Source: Jeotgalibacillus haloalkalitolerans (GTDB taxonomy: Bacteria; Bacillota; Bacilli; Bacillales; Jeotgalibacillaceae). Taken from it: DNA of 64,000 nt. A model generated the notes under the pieces. That model had not been told where the DNA came from. It worked only from the letters and a program-made list of their open reading frames with translations, and ran no database searches. The stretch spans positions 62,001 to 126,000 of the forward strand of contig NZ_JAXQNN010000005.1 in the NCBI RefSeq assembly GCF_034427455.1, given 5' to 3'. Shown in pieces: positions 43,783-52,968 of the stretch. The position numbers and the translations under genes were made by a program. Each line of letters starts with the position of its first letter. Within the stretch, counting starts at the first letter, position 1.

Positions 43783-44853
43783 TTACTGTCCAGTTTCAAA
43801 ATGATATTTGACGAGCTCCCCCCATTTTTCAAATTCAACGAGGAAGCCGTCATGACCAAAATCTGTATCGACTTCATGAAAGTCAGCTTCAGGTACATAG
43901 CTGATAAACTGTTCAATTACGTTCGGCGGGTATAGCAGATCCCCCTTAAATCCAATGCCAAGCAGCTTTGACTTAATCTTCCCGGCTGCTTCCTGAATAC
44001 TGCCGTGATACCTGCTGATATCGTGATGATTCATCGCATATAAAAGTGTCAAATAGCTGTTCGGGTCAAACCGTTTCGTGATTTTTTCACCCTGGTATTT
44101 TAAATAGGATTCCACCTGATAAAATGGCTGCTTTTCTTCCACTTCTTTTTCTTCTCTGTTGAATCTGCCTGTAAACAGGTAGGGACTTCTGTAAGTGACA
44201 AGACCGACCATTCTGGCAACCTCAAACCCTTTTACGTCAGAGGCATTTTCATACAAGCCGTTGTTCCAGGCCGGGTCATTTTCAATCGCATGAATTCCGA
44301 TCCGGTTGAAAGCTATCCCGTAATCACTTAATGATGGCGTCGCTGCAAGGAGCACTGCTTTTCCCATAAAATCAGGATAGCTGATGCACCATTCAAGTGT
44401 CTGCATACCGCCGAGTGACCCGCCTATGACACCGTGCAGGCTTGTGATTCCAAGCTTCAGACAGGCGTGATACTGGGCGTTCACCATATCTTTTACCGTG
44501 ATAAATGGAAAGGCTGTGCGGTACTTTTCACCGTTTTGATTAAGTGAATCTGGACCTGTAGAACCGCTGCAGCCGCCAAGAACGTTAAATGTAATCACCT
44601 GAAACTTTGTTAAGTCAATGTAAGCATGTTCACCGGCAAATCCACGCCACCAGCCCGGATCCTGCTCCGTTCCGACTGACTGGTGCGTCCCGGTTAACGC
44701 GTGACAGATCAGGATCACAGGTAATGACGGATCTCCTGACCGCTCATAGCGGAGAGAGACATCATCTATCACTTTTCCGGATTCAAGTGTCAAAGAACCG
44801 ATGTTAACTGTCCCTTCACGATGCATGACCTTCTCAGTTAATGTCTCTCCCAT
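43783..44853 (-). CDS. metX: Homoserine O-acetyltransferase
   Basis: A 356-residue alpha/beta-hydrolase-fold acetyltransferase. The nucleophile elbow GGSLGGMQ (serine near residue 141), the aspartate in the LLYPPN region context and the histidine in DFGHDGF form the triad; HALTGTHQS and the CSGSTGPDSLNQNG loop are MetX hallmarks. It makes O-acetyl-L-homoserine from homoserine and acetyl-CoA, the substrate of MetY and MetI. The start at 44853 has GGGAGG upstream; a 15-residue longer form lacks one. Second gene of the S-box operon. Confidence 0.92.
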   Translation of the reverse strand: MGETLTEKVMHREGTVNIGSLTLESGKVIDDVSLRYERSGDPSLPVILICHALTGTHQSVGTEQDPGWWRGFAGEHAYIDLTKFQVITFNVLGGCSGSTGPDSLNQNGEKYRTAFPFITVKDMVNAQYHACLKLGITSLHGVIGGSLGGMQTLEWCISYPDFMGKAVLLAATPSLSDYGIAFNRIGIHAIENDPAWNNGLYENASDVKGFEVARMVGLVTYRSPYLFTGRFNREEKEVEEKQPFYQVESYLKYQGEKITKRFDPNSYLTLLYAMNHHDISRYHGSIQEAAGKIKSKLLGIGFKGDLLYPPNVIEQFISYVPEADFHEVDTDFGHDGFLVEFEKWGELVKYHFETGQ

Positions 44854-44866
44854 GGTGGTTCCTCCC

Positions 44867-46168
44867 TTACGAATGCGCTGGTACTGCCGCTTTTTCAATC
44901 GCCTGATTTAAATCGTTAATTAAATCTTCAACAGATTCAATACCGACTGATAATCTGATTTGCTCTTCCTTTACGCCGGCTGCCTCAAGATCTGCAGCTG
45001 TCAGCTGTGCGTGTGTTGTTGAAGCCGGGTGAATGATGAGTGATTTCGCATCCCCAACGTTAGCAACATGTGACCAGAGCTGCGTATGATCAATCACTTT
45101 TCTGCCTGCCTCGCGTCCACCCTTAATGCCAAATACAATAATTGATCCGGCTCCTTTAGGCAGATACTTTTTCGCCGCCTCATATGATGAGTGGCTTTCA
45201 AGACCCGGATACTGCACCCAGTCAACTGAAGGATGCTGATCCAGATACTCAGCGACTTTCAGCGCGTTTTCCACGTGACGCTCCACTCTCAGATGCAGCG
45301 TCTCAAGTCCCTGCAATAAATAAAATGCATTTTGAGGGCTGAGGCATGCGCCTGTATCACGCAGCAGATTCACCCGCAGCTTTGCGATAAATGCCGCTGC
45401 TTCAAGATCCACAAAGCGTAATCCGTTATAGCTTGGGTCAGGCGTTGTAAAATCCGGGAAGCGTCCGTTATCATAATTGAATGTTCCTGCATCTACAACG
45501 ACACCGCCAATCGTTGTGCCGTGTCCACCGATCCATTTCGTTGCTGAATGGACAACGATGTCTGCCCCGTGTTCAATCGGTTTGTTCAGATAAGGCGTTG
45601 CAAATGTGCTGTCAACAATCAGCGGAACGCCTTCTTCATGAGCGACTTTTGCCACTCCTTCTGTATCAAGTACATGCAGACTCGGGTTTCCAATCACTTC
45701 TGCAAAGACAGCCTTCGTTTTCGGACCGATCGCTTTTCTGAAGTTCTCCGGGTCTGTCCCGTCAACAAATTTTACATTCACACCGTATCTCGGCAACGTC
45801 TGGGCGAAAAGGTTGTAAGTGCCGCCATAAAGATTTGCAGCAGCGACAATTTCATCTCCTGCGCCTGCAAGGTTCAGTACTGCATAAGTGATTGCCGCCA
45901 TGCCGGAAGCTGTTGCCACAGCACCGACTCCGCCTTCTAACAGCGCGATTCTATTTTCAAAAGCAGCGACTGTCGGGTTTCCGATTCGTGTATAGATATT
46001 TCCTTCTTCAGCAAGTGAGAATAAATTCTGCGCATGCTCAGCGCTGTCAAACGTGTAAGACGTTGTCTGATAGATCGGGATTGCTCTTGAATTCGTAGTC
46101 GGATCTGATTCTGTTGCACCGTGAAGTAATAGCGTCTCAATATTGTATTGCGGCTGATTGTTGGTCAT
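44867..46168 (-). CDS. metY: O-acetylhomoserine sulfhydrylase
   Basis: A 433-residue PLP enzyme of the Cys/Met metabolism family. The PLP lysine is in [13 protein letters not shown] (near residue 210), and [13 protein letters not shown] plus the long insertion after [10 protein letters not shown] are typical of the MetY subgroup, longer than the roughly 375-residue cystathionine enzymes. It forms homocysteine from O-acetylhomoserine and sulfide. First gene after the S-box at 46284-46401, 14 bp before metX. AAAGGAGAG precedes the start. Confidence 0.92.
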   Translation of the reverse strand: MTNNQPQYNIETLLLHGATESDPTTNSRAIPIYQTTSYTFDSAEHAQNLFSLAEEGNIYTRIGNPTVAAFENRIALLEGGVGAVATASGMAAITYAVLNLAGAGDEIVAAANLYGGTYNLFAQTLPRYGVNVKFVDGTDPENFRKAIGPKTKAVFAEVIGNPSLHVLDTEGVAKVAHEEGVPLIVDSTFATPYLNKPIEHGADIVVHSATKWIGGHGTTIGGVVVDAGTFNYDNGRFPDFTTPDPSYNGLRFVDLEAAAFIAKLRVNLLRDTGACLSPQNAFYLLQGLETLHLRVERHVENALKVAEYLDQHPSVDWVQYPGLESHSSYEAAKKYLPKGAGSIIVFGIKGGREAGRKVIDHTQLWSHVANVGDAKSLIIHPASTTHAQLTAADLEAAGVKEEQIRLSVGIESVEDLINDLNQAIEKAAVPAHS

Positions 46169-46248
46169 GAATGAATCTCTCCTTTAGTGAGTTGATGGAT
46201 TTTTTTACAGTGAAGTTGTAACTGGATGAAGGTGAAAGGGGAAAACAA

Positions 46249-46274
46249 AAACCCCCTTCATAAGAAGAGGGTTA
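46249..46274 (-). terminator. S-box terminator for the metY operon
   Basis: ACCCTCTTC / GAAGGGGGT stem followed by TTTTTG on the minus strand, just downstream of the aptamer; forms when SAM is bound. Confidence 0.8.
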
Positions 46275-46283
46275 TATATCCTC

Positions 46284-46401
46284 CTCTTATCTTTCAGACC
46301 TTTTCAGGGTCTGTAGGAATTAGCACCTTTCCGTATCAGGATTTGATACGTTGGTTGCCGGGCATCGCAGGGCCTAGTCCCTCCGCCACTCTGGATAAGA
46401 G
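46284..46401 (-). promoter_or_regulatory. SAM-I (S-box) riboswitch of the metY operon
   Basis: Minus strand aptamer opens CTCTTATCCAGAGTGGCGGA, has the conserved GGGACTAGGCCC and CCCGGCAACC blocks, the AAAGGTGCTAATTCC core, and closes with GAAAGATAAGAG. S-boxes shut off methionine genes when S-adenosylmethionine is plentiful. Five genes follow. Confidence 0.96.
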
Positions 46402-46443
46402 TTATAAAGTTGTAAGTACATGTTGTGTTTGCTCTTGTTGAGG

Positions 46444-46472
46444 ATTATAAAGAGTCTGAAAAAGGAAGTCAA
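46444..46472 (-). promoter_or_regulatory. Sigma-A promoter of the metY operon
   Basis: Minus strand TTGACT (46467-46472), 17 bp, TATAAT (46444-46449). Confidence 0.85.
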
Positions 46473-46492
46473 CCTTTTTCTGAATATTTATT

Positions 46493-47233
46493 TTATTGGG
46501 CTTTGAATTCTATTACCTCTGCTTCTGGATCGGACTGAATTTCTATGTGTGCCGGAACCCGCAGATGGATGACACTCATGCCACTCGAATAATTTAAGCC
46601 TGAAGCCAGGTCCGCACGCTCCCCTTTCATGAATTGCTGTGCGGCAACCGGTGGATTAAACTGATTGAACTGAAGCCTGTTGGTGTGAAATGAGTTTTCT
46701 ACATTCACTGTACCAGCGGCAATTGACACTTCTGCTCTTTTGATGGTTTCCGTAATGTCATAACCATTTAATACGACAGGTGTTTCATAAATGTCAATCA
46801 GAATTTCACGGTCAACCTCTTCATCTTTTGTAACAGCAATTAGCACATCTCCATAAGACGACCCATAACCTGGCGCAGGAATAATCAGCCGGTCCATTGA
46901 AAAATCATACTGCTTTTGTTCCACCAGAAATTCAGGCGCAATATCATCAAACCTGTTTTGCTGAGCGGGTCCATACAGGTCAAAGTAATAGTCTGATGGT
47001 TCCGCTTCTGACATGGCATTCGTGTCATCAGCTGATACCGGTAAAATATAATATGCAGCCATAGCAACCAAGAGAACGCCGGAATAGATGATATAGATCA
47101 GTCGGGTACGCAACAGCTTCCCAGTAAATATTCTTTGTTTTTTGGGCTTTAATTGCTGCTCTCTTCTTCTCCAAAAGAGTGTGAAAATCAGTAAAACGAG
47201 TGCGATTGGAAGTATTTGAACAAGGAACATCAT
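46493..47233 (-). CDS. Membrane protein of a GntR-ABC operon
   Basis: A 246-residue protein with two N-terminal membrane helices (about 4-20 and 42-60) and a 180-residue extracytoplasmic beta-rich region ending ...RVPAHIEIQSDPEAEVIEFK. No family is recognised. It overlaps the upstream permease gene by four bases and is the last gene of a four-gene operon headed by a GntR regulator, so it is probably an accessory part of the exporter. AGGTGAGAG precedes the start. Confidence 0.6.
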   Translation of the reverse strand: MMFLVQILPIALVLLIFTLFWRRREQQLKPKKQRIFTGKLLRTRLIYIIYSGVLLVAMAAYYILPVSADDTNAMSEAEPSDYYFDLYGPAQQNRFDDIAPEFLVEQKQYDFSMDRLIIPAPGYGSSYGDVLIAVTKDEEVDREILIDIYETPVVLNGYDITETIKRAEVSIAAGTVNVENSFHTNRLQFNQFNPPVAAQQFMKGERADLASGLNYSSGMSVIHLRVPAHIEIQSDPEAEVIEFKAQ

Positions 47234-47973
47234 ATTTCTCTCACCTCACTATTATTGGTCAGCGCTACTGCCAGACCATACAATATGACTGCAGTAAAAA
47301 GTGCTTTTACCAGAAAAATCAGCAGTGAGCTTTCCTGAACATAAAAGAGATGAGCGAATTCAAATAGAACGTAGTTTTGCAGGATGTTCGGAACAAATAT
47401 GATTGCCGGGATCAGTGCAAAAAACAGCTTACTGATCTTCAATAATGTTCCAAACAGATACCCAAGCGCAACAGCCATTAAGTAATACCCGAACATACCG
47501 GCACCTGCAATGAACAGTTCCCCGGGTGACCCTACCGTTGAAAGCCCGGGAAAATACTCTGCCGGACGTACCAATAACATAATGAGATAAATCAGATAGC
47601 TGCTCAATACAGTAAAAATGGCAGCAATCAAGACAACAGAAGCAAACAGAATTGCATTGGAAACCTGAGAAATGAAACGGTTTGTAACAAATGAGAAATC
47701 TTCATACAAATAGTTTTTAGCAGTGAGCATAGCCGGCGTAACGAACATCCAGAATATCGTGAAAGCAAAAACAGTATTCGTCGAGTAGGTTGACACTTCA
47801 ATCGAAAACAAATCATTAGTCGTCGCCATTCCTCCAGATCCAATCGCAGAGAATATAATCCCGATCACCTGCAGAAGAACAAGACTGCGCAGCAGATACG
47901 TATAGGAATACCATTTATAAATCACTTGCTGCCGGATCACATCACCCGTGCTGACTGTTGCTAAAGACATCAT
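47230..47973 (-). CDS. ABC transporter membrane subunit
   Basis: A 247-residue protein with about six hydrophobic helices, the organisation of ABC-2-type or YtrC-like membrane subunits, though sequence similarity is weak. It overlaps the ATPase gene by 32 bp and the following membrane protein gene by four. Together these would form an exporter sensing or relieving cell-envelope stress, as in YtrABCDEF-type operons. The start is chosen at 47973 with GGGGGG upstream. Confidence 0.68.
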   Translation of the reverse strand: MMSLATVSTGDVIRQQVIYKWYSYTYLLRSLVLLQVIGIIFSAIGSGGMATTNDLFSIEVSTYSTNTVFAFTIFWMFVTPAMLTAKNYLYEDFSFVTNRFISQVSNAILFASVVLIAAIFTVLSSYLIYLIMLLVRPAEYFPGLSTVGSPGELFIAGAGMFGYYLMAVALGYLFGTLLKISKLFFALIPAIIFVPNILQNYVLFEFAHLFYVQESSLLIFLVKALFTAVILYGLAVALTNNSEVREI

Positions 47974-48847
47974 CAATCCCCCCTGTATTTCTTCTCGTCA
48001 TATACACACACAAATCACTCGCAGACACCGGCGAAAATCTAAGATCACGCGCAGCTGCTTTCTCAGCCGCAGTAAAATGATTTTTCACAACCACTGTTGA
48101 GAATCCGCTTTTTTCTTCAAGACGGGCAATCACTTCCTGCTGATCTGACCAGCTTTTAACCTGAACAGTCGGGCCGGTGACAGCCATCGCATACTCTTTT
48201 ACTTCTTCGATCGGGAGATGCAGAACCGAACGTCCCCCATCAATCAGCAGCAGATCTTCAATCAATTCATCAATTTCATCAAGGTGGTGACTTGAAATCA
48301 GAATCGTTCTCGGATGTGCAAGATAATCCTTCAGCAGTGCCCGGTAAAAATCTTTTCTGACTGAGGCATCCATGCCGGTTGTCGGCTCATCAAATATCGT
48401 CAGCGGACAGCGTGCTGCAAGACCAAGGATTCCGAAAAACGTATTTTTCTGTCCCTTAGACAGATAATCCGTTCCAACATTCATGGGTAAGGCAAAATAC
48501 TCCGCAAGACGCTGTGCAAGCTCTGCGTCCCAGTTCGGATAAAAACGGCTGTGGTGATGCAAAATGTCTTTCGTCGTCAGCGCATTCGAGAAAACAGTGT
48601 ATTCATCAAGATACATACTGTTGGCAGATACCTTCAGGCTGTTAAAGGGCTTTTCACCGAACACACTGATGTCCCCGCCTGTCTTTTTTAAATAACCGGC
48701 GATCGTTTTCATGAGCGTTGTTTTACCAGACCCGTTTCTTCCGACAATGCCGGTAATCGTATTTTCCTGAATGATAAAGTCCGCATCTTTTACACCGGCA
48801 CCGTTTTTGAACCTTTTCTCAAGATGTCTGCATTCAATAACCGTCAT
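47942..48847 (-). CDS. ABC transporter ATPase (YtrB-like)
   Basis: A 301-residue ABC ATPase. Walker A is GRNGSGKTT, Walker B is LTIFDEPTTGMDAS and the switch histidine is in SSHHLDEI. The signature is degenerate, LSKGQKNTFF in place of LSGGQ, as seen in several YtrB/BcrA-type exporters. The C-terminal 80 residues are an accessory domain. Its start overlaps the GntR gene by four bases, so regulator and ATPase are coupled. Confidence 0.85.
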   Translation of the reverse strand: MTVIECRHLEKRFKNGAGVKDADFIIQENTITGIVGRNGSGKTTLMKTIAGYLKKTGGDISVFGEKPFNSLKVSANSMYLDEYTVFSNALTTKDILHHHSRFYPNWDAELAQRLAEYFALPMNVGTDYLSKGQKNTFFGILGLAARCPLTIFDEPTTGMDASVRKDFYRALLKDYLAHPRTILISSHHLDEIDELIEDLLLIDGGRSVLHLPIEEVKEYAMAVTGPTVQVKSWSDQQEVIARLEEKSGFSTVVVKNHFTAAEKAAARDLRFSPVSASDLCVYMTRRNTGGIDDVFSNSQHG

Positions 48848-49227
48848 GACGTTTCCCCTTTCCGGCGACTTTGCTCCAGCTGAATCATGTGGATCAGATC
48901 TGTTTCTTTTACATTCAGGTGTTCTGCCTCGGCAACTACATCGGATACAAGCGCTGCCAGAGTTTCGTTGATTCTCCTGTGGCGGATCTGTTCAGCCGCC
49001 TCTTCTGTCACAAACATCCCAAGTCCCCTTTTCTTATATAGAATCCCTGCATCTGCAAGTATGGTCAGCCCTTTTGCTGCTGTGGCCGGATTGATATTGA
49101 ACTGATCAGCCAGCTGGTACTGCGAAAACATCTTTTCATGTGCTTTAAATCGTTCATGCAAAATTTCTGTTTCCAGCCACTCTGCAATCTGTATATAAAT
49201 CGGTTTTGTACTGTCTGCATTCAGCAT
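48844..49227 (-). CDS. GntR-family regulator (YtrA-like)
   Basis: A 127-residue regulator: an N-terminal winged helix (PIYIQIAEWLETEIL, KMFSQYQLADQFNINPATAAKGL, GILYKKRGLGMFV) and only a short C-terminal dimerisation tail, typical of the YtrA subfamily linked to ABC exporters. The start at 49227 follows AGGAGGTGA; a much longer upstream frame crosses the operator and a repeat array. It most likely represses its own operon through the palindrome at 49252-49283. Confidence 0.87.
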   Translation of the reverse strand: MLNADSTKPIYIQIAEWLETEILHERFKAHEKMFSQYQLADQFNINPATAAKGLTILADAGILYKKRGLGMFVTEEAAEQIRHRRINETLAALVSDVVAEAEHLNVKETDLIHMIQLEQSRRKGETS

Positions 49228-49251
49228 CAGCTCAGTCACCTCCTTTATCTG

Positions 49252-49283
49252 ATATAGTGCATTACTGTTGTAATGTACTATAT
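49252..49283 (-). promoter_or_regulatory. Long palindromic operator of the GntR-ABC operon
   Basis: Two 14-bp arms (ATATAGTGCATTAC and GTAATGTACTATAT, one mismatch) around a 4-bp centre TGTT. It covers the -10 box and start site. YtrA-type regulators bind inverted AGT...ACT sequences. Confidence 0.75.
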
Positions 49284-49305
49284 AGTATTTTGTAATCTTT
49301 GGCAA
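49277..49305 (-). promoter_or_regulatory. Sigma-A promoter of the GntR-ABC operon
   Basis: Minus strand TTGCCA (49300-49305), 17 bp, TATAGT (49277-49282). Confidence 0.8.
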
Positions 49306-49346
49306 TAGGTGTTTGTGGAAATTTTTGATATTGGGCGCGTGCGTTG

Positions 49347-49464
49347 GTTCGTGGAAAAGTGAGGCATGTTCGGAGAAAACATGTGGAAGTTCGTAGAAAA
49401 ACATGGTGCGTTCTCAGAATAAACAGGGTGGTCCTTAGAAAAATAAACAAGGTTCACAGCTTCA
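49347..49464. repeat. 21-bp repeat array, GTTCGGAGAATAA family (array A3)
   Basis: Six units start at 49347, 49368, 49389, 49410, 49431 and 49452, exactly 21 bp apart, the last being weak. A further GTTTGTGGAAATTTT at 49311 may be a displaced unit, separated by a GC-rich stretch (GGGCGCGTGCG). It lies directly upstream of the GntR-ABC promoter. Confidence 0.82.
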
Positions 49465-49479
49465 TGACGAAAGACTCAC

Positions 49480-49510
49480 AAAAAAACTGCACAATTGCTG
49501 TGCAGTTTTA
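49480..49510 (-). terminator. Terminator of the antiporter gene
   Basis: AAAACTGCACA / TGTGCAGTTTT stem with a five-base loop and flanking A and T runs. Confidence 0.9.
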
Positions 49511-49518
49511 ATTCGTAT

Positions 49519-50706
49519 TTATGATTTCAACACCTTTGCCAACGGATGAACGCCTATACTTTGTATAAATAGCGACAGCAATACGGCAATAAAGGAAACG
49601 GTCATCACGGTTTCAATTTCTCCCGTGCCAGAGGCCTCGAGTAATAACAGCAGCACAACTGACATCGTTCCTTTCACTCCGCCAAATGAAATCAGCAGTG
49701 ATTCCTTCCAGGACAGGTTCCTGCGGATCGGCGGCACGCTTTGAGCGGTAAGCACGACAAGCAGGGTTCTGATCACAAGTGACAGGATAAATACAATCGC
49801 CGCAAAGCCGAACCACTCCCATTTCAAATAGTCGACTGCTGTAAATCCGATGAGTAAGAAGACGAGTGATAACAGCGTCGGTTCGACTACATCCCAGAAG
49901 TGATCGAGTGATTCCCGGTAATGATCCTCTTTATTAATCCTGTTAAATTCCCAGGAAAGCATCAGTCCTGCTGCAACGGTTGCCAGCACCCCCGAGATGC
50001 CAAACGATTCCGCAAGCAGAAATAATCCGTAAGCCATGATAATGCTCAGCATGACCTGATACTCCTGATGATGCGTGAAATGAACTGCTCTGCTGACAAT
50101 CCAGCCGAACACAACTCCGATCAGTGCGCCACCGATCGCCACATATAAGAATTCTCCCATAAACGAGAAAAACGAAAAGCTTTCATGACCCTGGTGAATA
50201 GATAACAGTGTCGCAAAAATAACATAGCTTGTTCCATCATTGATCAGTGACTCACCTTCTACAATGTCACCGACTTTTTCATTATCCAGAGACTTATGTA
50301 AGATGGAAGTCACTGAAACCGGGTCAGTCGGTGTCAGGACAGCTGCAATCAGCAATGCTTCTGTAAAATCAAGCGGTACAAACCACGTGGCAATCAAATA
50401 AATGACACCACCCAGTCCGAGCACTGTCAGCATCAGCCCGACAGTACTGAGCAGTGAAACCGCCCAGCTGTTTGTCTTTAAAGCCCCAACTGAAAACTTG
50501 TAAGCTGAAATGAATAACAGCGCGGGCAGGATGATTTCATACAGTGCTTTTTCAGATAATTGAATGCCTTCAAAAAAAGGAATGAAAAATAAGAGCATTC
50601 CGATGCCGACTAAAACGGGTGGTCTTGGAAACACCTGTGTCCGTTTATCAATTGTAAAAATGATATAGCCGATCAACAAAAGAACGACAATCTGAACCGG
50701 CTCCAT
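49519..50706 (-). CDS. NhaP-type Na+/H+ (CPA1) antiporter
   Basis: A 395-residue cation:proton antiporter with about 12 helices. The ion-binding block LTPTDPVSVTSIL and GESLINDGTSYVIF (near residues 135-170), and the late FGGVKGTMSVVLLLLLE block, are CPA1 signatures. It exchanges sodium or potassium for protons for pH and salt homeostasis. Unlike many CPA1 proteins there is no long cytoplasmic tail. The start is set at 50706 with AAGGAGG eight bases upstream. Confidence 0.88.
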   Translation of the reverse strand: MEPVQIVVLLLIGYIIFTIDKRTQVFPRPPVLVGIGMLLFFIPFFEGIQLSEKALYEIILPALLFISAYKFSVGALKTNSWAVSLLSTVGLMLTVLGLGGVIYLIATWFVPLDFTEALLIAAVLTPTDPVSVTSILHKSLDNEKVGDIVEGESLINDGTSYVIFATLLSIHQGHESFSFFSFMGEFLYVAIGGALIGVVFGWIVSRAVHFTHHQEYQVMLSIIMAYGLFLLAESFGISGVLATVAAGLMLSWEFNRINKEDHYRESLDHFWDVVEPTLLSLVFLLIGFTAVDYLKWEWFGFAAIVFILSLVIRTLLVVLTAQSVPPIRRNLSWKESLLISFGGVKGTMSVVLLLLLEASGTGEIETVMTVSFIAVLLSLFIQSIGVHPLAKVLKS

Positions 50707-50719
50707 CTGACGCACCTCC

Positions 50720-51517
50720 TTATCTCATAACGGCACCGCCCGAGATTTTCACAGATTCACCAATGATATTTTCAGCAGCATCTGAACATAAGAACAGAAT
50801 GGTTCTTGCCACTTCTTCAGGCTGTGTAATGCGCCCGGAAGGCAGCCCTTCTTCAACGACCTTTAATTGTTCTTCAAAAGAACGCCCGGCACTTTTTCCT
50901 TTTTTCTGAATCGCATTACGACCCATTTCAGTATCCACAAATCCCGGACAGACTGCATTTACTCTGACACCATGCGCTGCAGCTTCATGAGCGAATGCCT
51001 GAGTAAAGGCAATCACTGCAAACTTGGATGCGGCATAGGCAGTGTTTCCATGTGTTGCCCTCAGACCGGATAATGACGATACATTCACGACTGCTCCAGC
51101 CTTTGCTTCCTTCATTTCCGGGTAGACGAGCTGCGTGAGTGCCACGGTGGAAAAATAGTTCAGCTCCATCACCTTACGCATATCTTCTTCTGACAAATTT
51201 TCAACCGTATCACCTCCGGATATACCGGCTGAATTGACAAGTGCTGTAACCGGTCCGGCATAATCTTTTGCTTTTTGAAGCAGTCTTTCTCTGTCTTCAG
51301 ACTCGTTCAGATCTGCTGAGACAATTAACAGTTTCGCTTCGATTCCTGCTTCCTGGCATTTTTCTTTCAGATCATCGAGCTTATCTATATTACGCCCGGC
51401 AGCTGTGACTGCTGCGCCGGTTTTTAGTGCCTCTATGACTGTGTGCCAGCCGATTCCACCGGTTGCGCCTGTGACTAAAATGTGCTGATCTTTCAATCCA
51501 TCCTGTGCAAAAATCAT
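50720..51517 (-). CDS. Short-chain dehydrogenase/reductase
   Basis: A 265-residue classical SDR: cofactor motif TGATGGIG (residues 17-24), NSAG in VNSAGISGG, catalytic serine in NVSSLSGL, and YAASK (Tyr-Lys). The C-terminal VCPGFVDTEMG and FLCSDAAENIIGE blocks are typical of FabG-like enzymes. The arginine in AAGRNID suggests NADPH preference. Substrate unknown. AGGAGGATG precedes the start; the antiporter gene follows 13 bp later, so the two may be co-transcribed. Confidence 0.87.
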   Translation of the reverse strand: MIFAQDGLKDQHILVTGATGGIGWHTVIEALKTGAAVTAAGRNIDKLDDLKEKCQEAGIEAKLLIVSADLNESEDRERLLQKAKDYAGPVTALVNSAGISGGDTVENLSEEDMRKVMELNYFSTVALTQLVYPEMKEAKAGAVVNVSSLSGLRATHGNTAYAASKFAVIAFTQAFAHEAAAHGVRVNAVCPGFVDTEMGRNAIQKKGKSAGRSFEEQLKVVEEGLPSGRITQPEEVARTILFLCSDAAENIIGESVKISGGAVMR

Positions 51518-51572
51518 TGGTCATCCTCCTAAAAAGTATTTAGAAGTCTTTACCACTGATTTTTGCGGGCAA

Positions 51573-51608
51573 ACAAAAAAGACTGGAACAAATTGTTTCA
51601 GTCTTTTC
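51573..51608 (-). terminator. Terminator of the metI-metC transcript
   Basis: AAAAGACTG-AACA / TGTT-CAGTCTTTT stem with A and T runs on both sides. R1 copy i lies between it and the metC stop. Confidence 0.82.
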
Positions 51609-51610
51609 AA

Positions 51611-51736
51611 CCGTTTCGCTGCGCTTCGAGCGGACGCTTTCCGGACGGCGGTTGCTGAGCCTCATCAGGCAAGCCTTGCGGGGTCTCAGCTTCCCGCTAC
51701 TCGTCCCGGAGTCGCCGCTCTACGCTCCGCTACACT
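51611..51736. repeat. GC-rich dyad repeat R1, copy i
   Basis: Subtype of d and g: CCGTTTCGCTGCGCTTCGAG, GGACGCTTTCCGGACGGCGG, GGGGTCTCAGCTTCCCGCTA and CCGGAGTCGCCGCTCTACGC. It abuts the terminator hairpin. Confidence 0.83.
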
Positions 51737-51798
51737 ATGATTATGGAAATCATTTTTGTCGTATAGAATATCTAATATCATTACAACCAGTATTTGCT

Positions 51799-52968
51799 TT
51801 ATACCTGCAGCGTCTGGTACGCGCCAACTTTATCAAGTGCCTGGCGCAGGTCAGCGAGCAGGTCTTCGGTGTCTTCCAGACCGACTGACAGACGCAGGAG
51901 ACCTGAGGTGATACCGCGTGATTCGCGCTCTGATGGCGGCATTGCGGCGTGACTCATGGTTGCAGGGTATGACAGAATTGACTCGACAGCACCCAGGCTG
52001 ACTGCAAATACAGGAATCTTCATTGCTTCAACGAGTACGCCGGCACTTTTTTTGTCAGGCAGTCTGAAAGATAGTACGGCGCCCGCTCCAGTCGATTGCC
52101 TCTGATGAATATGATATCCTGCGTGAAATGAAAAGCCCGGATAATAGACTTCATCAACAAGCGGGTGGTGATGAAGAAACTGTGCAATTTCTCTTGCTGA
52201 ATCAGATGACTGCTTTAATCTGACGCTGAGTGTTTTTAACCCGCGCAGCAGTAACCAGCTGTCCTGAACACCAAGAATCGAGCCAAATGAATTCTGAATG
52301 AATTTCAGCTGTGCGGCAATTTCCTCGTCTTTTACCGCAGCAAGTCCTGCGACCACATCACTGTGACCGGAAAGGAATTTTGTCGCACTGTGTAACACGA
52401 CATCCGCTCCAAGATCAAGCGGCTTCTGATAAAGCGGCGTCATGAACGTATTATCCACAAACGTCAGACAGCCGTGTGCTTTTGCCACTTTTGCCACGCC
52501 TTCAATATCAGTAATATTGAGCGTCGGATTGGATGGCGTCTCCACGTAGATCACTTTGGTATTCGGCTGAACGTTACGTGCCGTTTCATCAAGATCTGTC
52601 ATATCGATAAATGAATGATCAATATTAAAGCGTGTTAATACTTCTGTGATCATGCGGTACGTGCCGCCGTAGACATCCTTTGAGACGAGGACGTGGTCAC
52701 CTGCAGAGAGCAGCATGAACGCAGAAGAGATCGCAGCCATTCCTGATGCAAAAGCAAAGCCTGCGTGCCCGTTTTCCAGATCAGCAATGGTTTCTTCAAG
52801 TGCTTCACGTGTCGGGTTCCCTGAGCGGCTGTAATCATATGGACCGAATTCATCAATCGACTGCTGATGATAGGTCGATGAGTAATGCAAGGGCACATTG
52901 ACAGCCCCTGTCTGTTTATCAATATATGATGGCTGGTGCAGTAATTTCGTATCAAAATGACGTGTCAT
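51799..52968 (-). CDS. metC: Cystathionine beta-lyase MetC
   Basis: A 389-residue PLP enzyme of the Cys/Met family. YSRSGNPTREALEE, the FVDNTFMTP block and the PLP lysine in LHSATKFLSGHSDV (near residue 196) are present. Length and position after metI match B. subtilis MetC, which cleaves cystathionine to homocysteine. Its start overlaps the metI stop by four bases. Controlled by the S-box at 54159-54252. A terminator beyond R1 copy i ends the transcript. Confidence 0.9.
   Translation of the reverse strand: MTRHFDTKLLHQPSYIDKQTGAVNVPLHYSSTYHQQSIDEFGPYDYSRSGNPTREALEETIADLENGHAGFAFASGMAAISSAFMLLSAGDHVLVSKDVYGGTYRMITEVLTRFNIDHSFIDMTDLDETARNVQPNTKVIYVETPSNPTLNITDIEGVAKVAKAHGCLTFVDNTFMTPLYQKPLDLGADVVLHSATKFLSGHSDVVAGLAAVKDEEIAAQLKFIQNSFGSILGVQDSWLLLRGLKTLSVRLKQSSDSAREIAQFLHHHPLVDEVYYPGFSFHAGYHIHQRQSTGAGAVLSFRLPDKKSAGVLVEAMKIPVFAVSLGAVESILSYPATMSHAAMPPSERESRGITSGLLRLSVGLEDTEDLLADLRQALDKVGAYQTLQV

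Noticed and set aside
49228-49404. N-terminal extension of the GntR regulator
   Set aside because: It crosses the operator, promoter and part of array A3; AGGAGGTGA supports the start at 49227.
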